Notes: generated by a model not told the origin, from the sequence alone. A stretch of 14,497 nt of DNA from Phialocephala subalpina (GCA_900073065.1 FJOG01000030.1:89527-104023); one strand, 5' to 3'; positions 1 through 8,150 are shown, numbered from the stretch's first letter. Numbers and translations: made by a program.

Positions 1-2
1 GC

Positions 3-410
3 GTCGATGCGGTTGCCAATGGTGAACAGAGGTACCGTTGGTGTGGAGAAATTATGGTGCTCAGCATCCTAGGCGTAGACTCTCTCCGAACAGTCTATGC
101 CTCTGCCGCTGAAGTCCACGCTGTGGTCCAATGCTTCAGGGGGTCTGGAAAAGGTGGGTGTGTCGACGAGGCGCTCAGCACTATCAGCAGTTCTTTGGAC
201 CGGTAAGGAAGCTCGACAAAGTCTGCGCGGGCATACGAGTCCAGATCCAGCAAGAACTCGAACAAGAATGACCCCGAATTCGACAACAATTCGAGCCGGA
301 GCACTATCATCACCCTTGCCAACGCGCCGATTGCACCGACTGTATTGGGAAGGCAATCTAGATCGAATAATTCCTCAAACAAAGGGAGACTTTCGAACAC
401 CAATCCCTAG
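3..410 (+). CDS. 3' part of an unrecognised protein gene, cut by the window edge
   Basis: A reading frame is open from base 3 to a TAA at 204, and the residues look like real protein (for example NGEQRYRWCGEI followed by VDSLRTVYASAAEVHAVVQC). The TAA lies in a possible 42-nt intron at 203-244 (GTAAGG..CCAG) whose removal keeps the frame and joins SSSLDR to SSKNSNKNDPEF, a Ser/Asn-rich stretch. The frame then ends at TAG 408-410. The same frame is open again from 411 to 722 with a Lys/Arg/Glu-rich composition, so the TAG may be a nonsense change in a longer gene. I recognise no domain. The 5' end lies outside the window. The intron lacks an obvious branch site and is the weakest part of the model. 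Confidence 0.45.
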
Positions 411-722
411 ACCCAAACCGCGACCGATTCGGAAGAAGCTTCGAGGAGGACACCGTCGCGGCAAGACGAGGAGATTAAGAGGAGGGTGGATGTCTTCGAC
501 GAAGGTTATTCCAAGTCCTTTGAGCGAGAGCAGAAGAAGAAGCGGCGCTGTGTCTTCGACGAATGTTGTTGGATCAAGCACATCGTCCCAGCCGGCTCTA
601 ATTCGAACTCTTTGAGCGCGAGCAGAAAAGAAAAAAAGTGTGAGCGACACGAGCAGAAGCGTCGAGGCAGCTCACTCTTCGGCGGATGCATCCAGCAAGC
701 GTCAGCGTATGTGGTGTATTGA
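411..722 (+). pseudogene. Charged low-complexity extension of the same frame beyond the TAG
   Basis: The frame continues in phase after the TAG at 408 and stays open to a stop at 720-722. It encodes a charged stretch (TDSEEASRR, QDEEIKRRVDVFDEG, SFEREQKKKRR). From about 600 the protein-like signal appears in another frame: FELFEREQKRKK in one frame, and beyond the A-rich run near 628-637 SDTSRSVEAAHSSADASSKRQR in a third. This looks like decaying coding sequence with small indels. No function can be assigned. Confidence 0.3.
491..640 (+). repeat. Imperfect two-copy tandem repeat (VFDE / FEREQKKK unit)
   Basis: TGTCTTCGACGAA occurs at 491-503 and again at 551-563, exactly 60 bp apart. CTTTGAGCGNGAGCAG occurs at 518-533 and again at 610-625, 92 bp apart. 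The second copy therefore carries about 32 extra bases between its two halves, which puts its FEREQ half in a different reading frame. It lies in the charged stretch described at 411-722. Confidence 0.6.
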
Positions 723-1125
723 TCCGGACATGTGTGATATTTCATCTTGCCCCTGCAATCTCCATCGCAGCTTGCCAGCAGATCCACATGGAATGAGACC
801 GACCGAAATCATTCGCATAACATCTGTGCACGTACTCCTGTGGCAGACTCTTCATAGATACCCTAGAACGCCAACTTGTCTTTCGCTGCACTTGCCACAT
901 CTGGTGATGGCTTGTCTGACTTCACTCGCTAATTATGTCCCCAAGCAATTAATAGGTGCAGGCTAGTGTTTTGCGCAAAATCACGATTCTACTCGGGTTC
1001 TGGAGAAGAGACTTTAAACCCGAAACTTGACAGACGCAAATTGACCAATCCTAGATGGTTTATAGCGTCGAGTTTCTCTTGATAGAGTCTTGACACACTG
1101 ACTTCTACGAAACCGGCCGCTCTAA
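723..1125. other. Intergenic region downstream of the first kinase gene
   Basis: No gene is supported here. Short open frames exist on both strands but lack protein-like composition. It includes the 3' flank of the minus-strand kinase gene ending at 1126. I saw no convincing structural RNA or repeat. Confidence 0.5.
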
Positions 1126-2821
1126 TCAAGTGTGCTTTCGCTTGCTTCCCAGCTTCGATGCCTCCTGAGTTTCCACATCACATGCGATCCGAACATCGTT
1201 AAAACAAGGGTGTTTTAAGGCTATATCGGCAGGAGTACGCTTGGCAGGATCCCAAGCAATCATCGACGCTAGTAAATTCTGAACGCTGTTGGCGGGTGCC
1301 GATTGAAGAACAGCCACTTGCTTTCTCCATGCAGCCTCTGCATTTACGACGTTGCGCCACAGCAACTTGCCTCCAGAAACGAATAGCTGCATCCCAACAA
1401 TGCCAGTCGCCCATAGATCAACCTCCTTGCCATATGGCCGTCGTTCCATCTCGGGGGCCAAGAATGGAATTGTTCCTGCTTTGCCTGGACAAGGTTCGCA
1501 GCGTTCAGCACGAACGGTTTCTCCGTAGTCCAGTATAACAATCTCGATCGTATCTGCCGATTGTTTTACGACTCCGATATTAGAAGGTTTGATATCCCGG
1601 TGTATGAAGCCTTCGCCATGTAAACCTACCAAGCCCTGAAGTACTTGGTAGAATGCCGCCATTCGTATGTTTAAGGGTTGTTTGAGGAACAGTTCTTCTG
1701 AAAGATTGAATCGCACAAATGGGCCATACATAATGATAACCTTCTCAGGTCTGGTTCGAAGGCGATATCGCTCATCTGACTCGTCAAGTATTCCCGTGTA
1801 CCATCTCTCACCTCGTTCATAATACTCAGCGAAGTATTGAAGAAGCCGTGGCTATGGCTGATCAGCAAAAGTGTGTGGTGGATTCAATGAGACGTACGTT
1901 TCGTGGGAGTGCTTTCAATGTGTCGATCTCTCGCAGGATCTTTGCATGAGTCTCTATGGAGTTTCGAACAAGGCATTTCGCAGCACCAGTTTCGCCGGTT
2001 CTGATATTCTTCGTGACATTTACCACGCCAAACGAGCCATTGCCCACCGTCCCTCTGATGTTCCACTCGCCGACTAAGGTGTCCATTGGAGAGGGCGTTG
2101 CAGATATATCTGAAGATGGTGCCTCCCGATTGAGGTGATTCTTCAGATACTTGCGAAGGGCATTGTTATATTCCTCTTCATTCAAATCCGAAAACTCGAG
2201 AGAATAGCTGAGCGAGCCAAATGATACACGGGACTTGCGTGTTGTGATACTCCGCTGGCCTTCTTTGAACCCTTCATTCCCAAGTGCAGTCACATACCCC
2301 CGATGACTGAACACTTTCAATGTAAGAACAGCATCTTTGTCAAAAAACAATCTCGCATGTTTCCCAGCAACCTCAAACTTCGCAGAAGAAGTTCCTGGTG
2401 TTGCGAGAAGCAAGTCCACAGGGCCAGAATCAGCACTCTGTTTCTTGGACCGGCGGCCGAATCCTATGACCCATCCAATGTCTGGAATAAGAGGATCAAC
2501 TTCAAACGACAAGATGTAGTGGCCTTGGTAATTTGGACTTGACTTGACGGAAATCTCATCATCTGTGTCGGTGGCTGTCTGGCTTTCCTGACTCTCCTGC
2601 CTCGTTTGGTGATCGGGTGGATTCGGGGAGTATGGCTCGATATGTAAAAATTTGGCATAGTGCATATATTCTGGATTCGTGGGGTTTGATAGAACTGCCT
2701 CTGCGAGTTCGCTGAAGAGTCGTTGGGCTTCAATGTTTGCAGGGACCAATTTTGCAAATATTAAATGTGGTTGGGGGACGAGAGAGCTGCTTGGATCCGT
2801 AGAGATCGAAGGGGTGCTCAT
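1126..2821 (-). CDS. FHA-like domain Ser/Thr protein kinase (549 aa, one intron)
   Basis: Exon 1 is 2821-1898 (308 codons) and exon 2 is 1851-1126 (241 codons plus TGA). The start is the ATG at 2821; a longer open frame begins only with TTG. Residues about 19-210 hold an FHA-like region: GFGRR at 120-124, VDLLLA at 135-140, VAGKHARLFF at 151-160. The kinase domain runs from about 249 to 530: glycine loop G260-N-G-S-F-G265, ATP lysine K282 (AAKC), E298 in the C helix, catalytic HRDIKPSN at 392-399, DYG at 416-418 in place of DFG, LAPE at 439-442, and VDLW at 452-455. The key catalytic residues are present, so an active Ser/Thr kinase is expected. FHA domains bind phosphothreonine peptides. The C-terminus is basic (KLGSKRKHT). 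The gene is head to head with the basic protein gene at 3129 across 307 bp. The physiological role is not evident from sequence. Confidence 0.94.
1852..1897 (-). other. 46-nt spliceosomal intron of the first kinase
   Basis: The donor is GTACGT (1897 downward), there is a CTGAT-type branch site, and the acceptor is CATAG. The intron is phase 0. Splicing joins KALPRN to PRLLQYFAEYYERG, restoring the C-helix/beta-4 segment of the kinase fold. Without splicing the frame ends at a TGA inside the intron (..THFC stop). Confidence 0.92.
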
Positions 2822-3128
2822 CTTGAGGTATACAAAAAAGGGGGGCAATGGTAGAGAAGAGAGTAGAAGAATGCAGAAAATCAGGAGAATATTGAGGTGG
2901 ACGCAGCAGTTGGCGGGGTAGTGTTGTCACGTGAGGTCGGACTCCAAGCGATTCCGATTTCAGCAAGACGCTGTTCACGATCTTCGCCTCATGACTCTTC
3001 ACTCTTCACCGCACCCTTGAATCAACACATCAACACATCAACACCACAACACCACAACATCACACCTCGCCTTCGCCTTCTTATGCATCGATGACCAGGC
3101 GCAACAACCCTTGGGACTGTCGCTCGTG
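2822..3128. promoter_or_regulatory. Shared divergent promoter region, kinase 1 / basic protein gene
   Basis: This 307-bp segment separates two divergently oriented start codons, so it should hold both promoters. A palindromic E-box CACGTG lies at 2928-2933. The side near the + gene is pyrimidine- and CA-rich, as is usual for fungal 5' leaders, and contains the octamer repeat at 3021-3060 and two uORFs. No clear TATA box was identified. Which factors bind is unknown. Confidence 0.55.
3021..3060 (+). repeat. Five-copy 8-bp tandem repeat in the 5' leader
   Basis: Three exact copies of ATCAACAC (3021-3044) are followed by CACAACAC and CACAACAT. They lie about 70 bp upstream of the start codon at 3129, in a CA-rich leader. 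Such tracts are common in fungal 5' UTRs and may be length-polymorphic. Confidence 0.85.
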
Positions 3129-3129
3129 A
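3083..3129 (+). promoter_or_regulatory. Two chained uORFs overlapping the main start codon
   Basis: uORF1 is ATG CAT CGA TGA (3083-3094). Its stop overlaps the ATG of uORF2 (ATGA at 3091-3094). uORF2 runs 3091-3129 (12 codons plus TGA), and its TGA shares the A of the main start (TGATG, 3127-3131). Such overlaps can permit termination-reinitiation; no activity is proven here. Confidence 0.6.
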
Positions 3130-4176
3130 TGGCTTGGTATCAAGGGCCTCCAACCCCGGCCGAGCGCCCATCCCGCATTCCTTCTCCTCGACCACAAACC
3201 AATGCCCAGGATGATATTGCCATGCCTGGCTTCGGTATCGAATTTGAGCACAGTCTAAAGAGAGCCTGGGAAGATCATGAGGACAAGGAGAGAGGCCGCC
3301 TTGCGAAATACTCCAGATTTGGGATGACAGAGGAGGAGGCAAGACGAGCGACGCCGGAACATATGCGCGAGGCGTACAAAACATTGGTCGCAGACCAGCT
3401 GGCAGACGTCTATACTCCATCTCCATCACCATCGATTCCGCCGACGCCTAGATCGATCGAGTTCGACCACCCAAACATCGCGGAGGCATATTCTACTAAA
3501 CGGCCACTCCAGCAAGACCCTGAAGAGAATCACTCCCGTCCTACAATCCAGCGCAATGGACCATCATATCAGCAAATTGAGCAACAGTCCACGCCGGATT
3601 CTGCAACATCGCGGCCTGTAAAGCCTGTTGCCAGAATCGCTGGAACGCGCGGTAAAGTTGTCGTGGGGTCGAAGATTGCAAAGAGGCCCAGGACATATAG
3701 GCGGATTCAAGTTCGCAATGCACCTCGATCGAGACACCATATGGAGACAAGGTCTAGGAAGTTGGCTAGGAAGAGCGGTTTGCTGGTGGTACAGTCCCCA
3801 ACCTCCAACCAATGACGAACTACAAGAGCCATGGCAGGAGTATGGGGAGCCAACAGGATGGCATGATTGCCAGGGGTTTGAATACAAGCCTTTATATCCA
3901 TTGAGGGCATTTGTGTTGGGAGATTATATGTCATATGAGCGCGATATTGGAATAGCCCAGAGGCGGGCGAGAGTTGGAGAGGCGGTAAGGCTGGGGATCA
4001 TCAGGCGTCGACGGGATCGGGGTGGCTATGCTTATCCCTCTGAGGATGAGGATGAGGATGATGATGAGGATGATGATAATGATGATGATAGGAGGGGAGG
4101 TAGTCAAAGAAAGGAAGTGGTCGCGGTAGAAACAAAAAAGGACGTGGTGGATCAGGTGAGGGAAAGTTGTAGGTAG
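3129..4176 (+). CDS. Charged, largely disordered protein paired with kinase 1 (about 332 aa, one intron)
   Basis: Proposed exons are 3129-3788 and 3838-4176. The start is the first ATG of the long frame (MAWYQGPPTPAERP). The intron, 3789-3837 (49 nt, GTACAG..GGCAG, phase 0), joins RKSGLLV to EYGEPTGWHDCQGF. The protein has a Pro/Ser-rich N-terminus, a short charged helical part with FGMTEEEARR (64-73), clustered TP/SP sites (96-107), and a Lys/Arg-rich region containing TRSR (207-210) that resembles a nuclear localisation signal. The second exon encodes a Trp/Tyr/Gly-containing part, an RRRRDR run, an acidic tract and a basic C-terminus. I recognise no catalytic domain. Without splicing the first frame stops at 3815 (228 aa). 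An alternative donor at GTCTAG 3752 paired with the acceptor at 3794 would also join the frames. It is head to head with the FHA kinase, which suggests co-regulation. Confidence 0.7.
3789..3837 (+). other. Proposed 49-nt intron of the kinase-1 partner gene
   Basis: The donor is GTACAG and the acceptor CAG, phase 0. It links two frames that both look like coding sequence and would otherwise be separate. The branch site is not a strong match (CTAC or TGAC), so the exact splice sites need a transcript. Confidence 0.55.
4041..4093 (+). repeat. GAT/GAG trinucleotide tract encoding an acidic run
   Basis: A run of GAG, GAT and GAC-type codons encodes a nearly uninterrupted Asp/Glu tract (SEDEDEDDDEDDDNDDD) near the C-terminus of the 3129-4176 protein, just after an RRRRDR cluster. 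It is a microsatellite-like coding repeat and likely variable in length. Confidence 0.85.
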
Positions 4177-4278
4177 TGGGCGGGGAGGAGGGAAGCTAAA
4201 GTCCTAGCATCCTGACTGTCCTGTGGTCGGATGCGGTTGCCACCAGCTTTACCATCGATTCTATTCTCCGCAGGCATA

Positions 4279-5049
4279 TTAAGTCTCGTCTTTCTGTGAA
4301 CGTCTACTCACAACCCTGTCCCGTAACCTTTTGGCGGTTTCCAGGCCGCGTGAGAACCCGCTTGATACCCTACCACGCTTTCTCTGTGGCATCAACTCCT
4401 CAGGTGCGACTGCGCCGATTTGCGGTAGCAGTCCTTGGAGATTTGTCTAGCCTTTGTTGACTGCTGGACTCGATGCCCTTGTCTCTAGCCTAGAGCCGTC
4501 TTCCTCGCTTGAAGGTGGCTCGACAGATGCTAGGCCATCATCCGGAACGCCACGAAATGAGTAGCGTGAATTTGGCCGTGGGTTTCTTGTAGTAGCTTCC
4601 TTAGGGGGCGCGCCTTCATTGCCAGGTTGTTGCTGTTTCCATGCTCTGTGGGCAGTCTGAAGGTCCTCTACGATGACCCGAATCTGTTTCTGCTTCTCTC
4701 CATATCTTCGTTCTGTAAGAAGAGTTCGCTGCGGCCGAGAGGAGTCGGAGGAGGGGGTCGCACACATGTGGCCGGTCCGTTTGGAGAGATGGCAGAATGA
4801 TTCTCTGCTGCGACTGTCCTATTGACGGTATTAGTATTCTCGTCGTAACTGTGACGTCTTGGCTCGACTTTGCGTAGTGTCCGGCAGGTAGAATGGGACG
4901 TATTGCTCGTCTTTGGAATGAGTCAAGAAGAATGTGGAATCGCCCGAATAACCGAGATCCCGTGTCAAAGCCCCCTCCCTGTCAAAATCCCACAAAAAAA
5001 AAAATATAAAATTAACTTACCCAACCTCATCACTTAAATCATAGCTAGG
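4279..5049 (-). pseudogene. Unrecognised gene remnant with an in-frame TAG and a lost 5' end
   Basis: Read on the minus strand, a short segment 5049-5021 (PSYDLSDEVG) is joined by a 42-nt intron (5020-4979, GTAAGT..TTTTGACAG) to a protein-like segment (LTRDLGYSGDSTFF, then DEQYVPFYLPDTTQSR) open to a TAA at 4833. A further intron with a TACTAAT branch site and acceptor CAATAG at 4819 leads to a segment beginning DSRSRESFCHLSKRTGHMC and including ERRYGEKQKQIRVIVEDLQT. That frame meets TAG at 4449-4447, then continues in phase (NLQGLLPQIGAVAPEELMPQ, basic tail) to TAA at 4281-4279. The donor of the second intron is unresolved. The gene has no start codon here and abuts the NLR fragment at 5049. 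I recognise no family. Confidence refers to this being decayed coding sequence. Confidence 0.5.
4979..5020 (-). other. 42-nt intron with a poly-T tract (minus strand)
   Basis: The donor GTAAGT is a strong match and the acceptor is TTTTGACAG. An uninterrupted T run lies in the middle (seen as A on the + strand at 4993-5004). It is phase 2: it completes a Gly codon and joins DLSDEVG to EGALTRDLGYSG. Confidence 0.6.
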
Positions 5050-5357
5050 CTGCACTCTTCCTTACGAACCCCGTCATCTATCGGGATGCGATCATTACCG
5101 AGAAAGGTAATGCCGTCGAGGGCACTTGCGAATGGATTAAGACCGTGGGCGAATTTCAGTCATGGCTCAAAGGCCCAAGACACCTCTTGTGGAGATCTGG
5201 CGGCCCTGGGAAAGGCAAGGCCTTCCTTTCCATCTACCTTGGCCGAAATTTGTCTGAAATCGAATATCCCTCAGTGCTGATTCCTGCCTCGTCTACGGAC
5301 TCGACACCCCTAGCAGATGCGCATCTCACCGAAGCTTGGGAAGGGATGGAAAGTTGA
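5049..5357 (+). pseudogene. NACHT/P-loop NTPase fragment of a fungal NLR (STAND) protein
   Basis: The frame opens after a TAG at 5046 that can serve as a splice acceptor, and runs to TGA 5355-5357. It begins AALFLTNPVIYRDAIITEKG, then EGTCEWIKTVGEFQSWLKG, then LLWRSGGPGKGKAFLSIYLG. The EGTCEWI...F..WL...LLW..GGPGKGK order is characteristic of fungal NACHT NTPases used in vegetative incompatibility and innate-type sensing. Walker A is GGPGKGKA; the residue after the lysine is normally Thr or Ser and here is Ala. The frame loses similarity soon after and stops; Walker B, sensor and repeat regions are absent, as is the N-terminal effector domain. It is only about 103 codons, so I call it a remnant. 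A further coding-like piece (KVEDFMHCAISIEG) appears in another frame near 5350-5390. Confidence 0.8.
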
Positions 5358-5904
5358 GGATTTCATGCACTGTGCCATTTCAATTGAGGGCACTCTAAGC
5401 TTATGGCAGCAGCGCGGCAGTTGTGAGCGGCAAGGAGGGGGTTGAACGTGACGCTAGATGAGTTCAATTCTAGCAGGGAGCTTCTCCCAGGTGGTTACAT
5501 AAATCCCGTCTATCCCACGGCTCCAAATACCAGCATTCTCGAAGTGTACTGTTCTCTCTCCCACCTGCTTTTGGATTCTTCTATGATGGCTACCGTCGAT
5601 ATGAATTTTATCCAGATTTACCAACCTCGTCCTTCAAATCCCTCCTCCCGCCGGAAGAAGCGCAGTGTATCAACATCAAATTCAGATGGCTGGCTTAGTC
5701 GCGCAGTAAGCCCTCTGAACCAGGCAGAATCACCTCACAATGAGCTGCTTCACATGCTCTAGAGTTCCAGCGAGCTCACACCTGGAATTGTTGCTACCCC
5801 GACCGAAGGGGTGATGGTGGATCACAGCTCGAGACGAGAAGAAATGAGGCAGGTAGAACTCAAGGTGCGGTCAGAGAGTCCACCACACCCCTGAATCCTG
5901 TTAA
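5358..5904. other. Region between NLR fragment and SANT gene, no clear gene
   Basis: There is one open + frame of 106 codons at 5442-5762 beginning with TTG, with a basic patch SSRRKKRS and no recognisable domain. Around 5343-5441 a different + frame reads like protein (GWKVEDFMHCAISIEGTLS). These may be further pieces of decayed genes. I cannot support an intact gene. Confidence 0.35.
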
Positions 5905-7112
5905 TCTTTGAAAGACACGGCGGGCAGTAACTACGACCCCACTAATGGTGGCGACGGATCGGGCGACGGCTCCTTTCTGATTATCGATGAGTTGCTACGG
6001 ACCACTCAACCCACGGATGCCACAACAGCAAAGCCTTCCAAACCTGAGCGCGCCCTTCAGCATCCCGGCAAGCCAGCTCTCGAAGTGAATGGCAGCCTCA
6101 CCGGTCAAACGCAGACAAGATTAAGCAATCTTCAGGACGGCGGTCAAGGTAGGCACGTTAGGTTCTCTTTCGACATAACAGCGGTCTGCTAATGGTACGC
6201 AGACCAACCGGTGGTCATCGAAGATGAGGAGCCAGACACAGCCGAAGCTGAGGCTGGGGCTGAGGTTACTGATTTTGACACTGGCTGTGCCGACCAAGAT
6301 GCGCGTGTATGCGATATCCTCCCAACCCAAGATGCCACTTCCGAGCTAAGCAAGCCAATCGGTCCATCCGGTCCTTGGTATGATGTAGAGGCTGGCTGCT
6401 ATGTGGACGAGGCTGAGGAGACTAGCAGCGGCATCTATCAGTCCGAGGGTAACGAACGCCGTCATGACACAGGCGATGAGGACGACGAGGAACCACGACC
6501 TGAAAAACGGCGGAAGCTACCATCGGTATCAACCGACGTGGCTCTTACGCCTCTTGAGCATAGCCCAACACCCCACCTTAGACGGCCTCACAGCCTTATG
6601 CCATCCTCAACCACGCAATCTGAGATGGGCGATGCGCGGTCCCAGGCCGATCACGGGCACCTACCAGCTCTCTCAGATGATGGCCAGCACCACCACCATC
6701 CTCCACGAGCCTCTCGAAGTCCCTCGGCTACGGTAGAGTCGGCACCAGTTGCTGAGTATCAGGAATGGCCTTCCCAAGGTTTCCTCAAACGCACTCGGAT
6801 CGGGAGTGAGACCACGTATTGTCTCGAGTTCCAGTTGTCACACGTCCCGAAGCACCTCCACCTCCCATGCGTTCTAATAAGGAGACGTCCGCAGAGGCTG
6901 TAACCCCTCATGACGCCGGCGCACATTCTAAGATGCATCCTGCAGCGGTGCGGCCTCGGATAAAGCGTGTTCGATGGACACCAGGAGAGGGTGCGACGGT
7001 ACTCAAGATGAGGGAGGCGGATGGCTGCTCGTGGGAAGAGATCCATGCTGCCCTCCCCCACCGGACTCCAGGGACGATCCAGATGCACTACTCTACGAAG
7101 CTCAAAAAGTAG
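5905..7112 (+). pseudogene. SANT/Myb-like DNA-binding repeat-family protein, 5'-truncated and frameshifted
   Basis: Exon 1 (5905-6148) opens right after TAA 5902 with no ATG. An intron at 6149-6202 (GTAGGC, TGCTAATG branch, CGCAG) joins NLQDGGQ to DQPVVIEDEEPDTA in phase. The long acidic middle includes GPWYDVEAGCYVDEAEETSS and a basic EKRRKL patch, then EYQEWPSQGFLKRTRIGSETTY. Around 6840-6866 the coding frame shifts by one base to MRSNKETSAEAVTPHDAGAH and ends with RVRWTPGEGATVLK, then GCSWEEIHAALPHRTPGTIQMHYSTKLKK. The last about 50 residues form a SANT/Myb-like helix-turn-helix: W, W, then HRTPGTIQ in the recognition helix, a DNA- or chromatin-binding role. The family recurs in ascomycete accessory regions (from memory). 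The missing start and frameshift point to a decaying copy; an assembly error could mimic the shift. Confidence 0.72.
6149..6202 (+). other. 54-nt intron of the SANT/Myb-like gene
   Basis: The donor is GTAGGC, the branch TGCTAATG is a near-perfect match to fungal consensus, and the acceptor is ACGCAG, phase 1. Removal keeps the protein-like sequence in frame. Confidence 0.85.
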
Positions 7113-7285
7113 TGTTGCACGTGCGATAAACATGGAAGCACAGTGATTGATGTCACATCAACTTACAATCTCCTCAGATTACAGTATTAGCTATAGGCAT
7201 TTATCGCAATCTCATCTTCATTTTCTTCGACAGTTCCATTGTGTCGTACAGCATTCCCGGGGCCCTTCGTAGCAAACAATACGCC
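7113..7285. other. Convergent intergenic spacer
   Basis: An AT-richer spacer between the SANT gene end (+) and the minus-strand coding patchwork. No feature recognised. Confidence 0.4.
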
Positions 7286-8150
7286 TCAAAGAATTGACTT
7301 GTAACCGGTGAGACCATTCACTGATGTAATTATACAGGTCGACCCCTTTTCCTTGGCTTTTTGAATGCTCCCCCTTAATCCTCTGAGACAGTGAAGTATC
7401 TGGGGTAACGTCTCGCGAACCAACACGGCTTGATTGGCTGTCAGCTTCCTCCAGAGATGCGTCATCATGACTTGTTTGGTTAGAGAGATGGTGGCTCTCC
7501 TACCCCTGAGACTTGGGTTGACTGAGCCCTGGCCTTTCACGCATGCATCAACTGGCGTCGAATCCGATTGTGCAAGGCTTCCCTTATCTTTCCCCCACCT
7601 GTTCTGCAGAATCCACATGCTTTTGTGGGGGAGGATCCCTGGCTCGCGTGTTAGAGAAGAATGCCGGAGGCCAGACGGAGAGAAGCATGTCGATGCTGGA
7701 GAGTTCCTCCCGCTTCGTCTGTTCAGCCAAGGCACGCGCATCATGGCCACGTAGCGCAACGACTCGTTGATCCAGCTCCTGATGTCATCGTCCTCGCCGG
7801 AATCCTCGCTGCTTGTGGCCTCTGTTTCTTAGACAAAACTCAGAGACGTTCGCCTTCATGTATTGCATAGAGCAGACGTGCTGCCGTATAGTCGTCGCTG
7901 TTCATCCAAGCACCTTCCGCGCCACCTTGGGCCGCAGTGTCGACAACATACGCGTCCTGAGCAAAAGCGTCCCCACCTTGAATAAGATGGGGATCATGGT
8001 AATCGTTCTGCTCATCCACCGGTTCCGTATACTTCGTGGGACATACTCCACGGAAGGCTCTCGTGCCCAGTTCTCCCAGCTGCTCACATCGGATGGGTCC
8101 TCTCCCATTGCAGCGACCGAGGATCCGACACAGTCCAATCGTTGCACGCC
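7286..8150 (-). pseudogene. Patchwork of minus-strand coding-like frames beyond the kinase-2 stop
   Basis: Immediately after the kinase-2 stop the minus strand continues to read like protein, but in alternating frames: 8150 to about 8060 (GVQRLDCVGSSVAAMGEDPS, WENWAREPSVEYV); about 8050 to 7843, back in the kinase frame (EPVDEQNDYHDPHLIQGGDA, NSDDYTAARLLYAIHEGERL); 7828 onward in a third frame (SSEDSGEDDDIRSWINESLRY); then near 7740-7600 (ALAEQTKREELSSIDMLLSV). The third frame stays open to TAG at 7288-7286 and ends with LTANQAVLVRETLPQILHCL and a short tail. No start codon or splice pair I tried joins these pieces cleanly. The reading is a decayed gene or a lost C-terminal extension of the kinase. 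No domain recognised. Confidence 0.4.

Noticed and set aside
95..403. Minus-strand open frame of 102 codons at the left edge
   Set aside because: It mirrors the Ser/Asn/Asp-rich + strand frame, giving Leu/Glu/Phe-rich antisense sequence, and has no intron or domain support.
640..966. Plus-strand open frame of 108 codons
   Set aside because: Its first 22 or so residues look like decayed coding sequence, but the rest is rich in Cys, His and Leu with no recognisable domain; not supported as a gene.
3022..3432. Minus-strand open frame over the partner gene
   Set aside because: It is antisense to the + strand coding exon and the CA-repeat leader, and its composition follows from them.
5442..5762. 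Plus-strand open frame of 106 codons
   Set aside because: It begins with TTG, lacks a domain, and is separated from the NLR fragment by stops; kept only as a note within the intergenic description.
7817..7850. Possible very short intron at GTCTCT..AAACAG
   Set aside because: At 26 nt it is too short for a fungal spliceosomal intron, though its phase would fit.
7434..7870. Overlapping + strand open frames
   Set aside because: They are opposite the minus-strand coding-like patchwork and show antisense-type composition.
8012..8052. Possible 39-nt intron (GTATGT..GAGCAG) to join two coding-like frames
   Set aside because: Its length is a multiple of three, so it does not change frame and does not connect the two segments; the resulting codons run into a stop.
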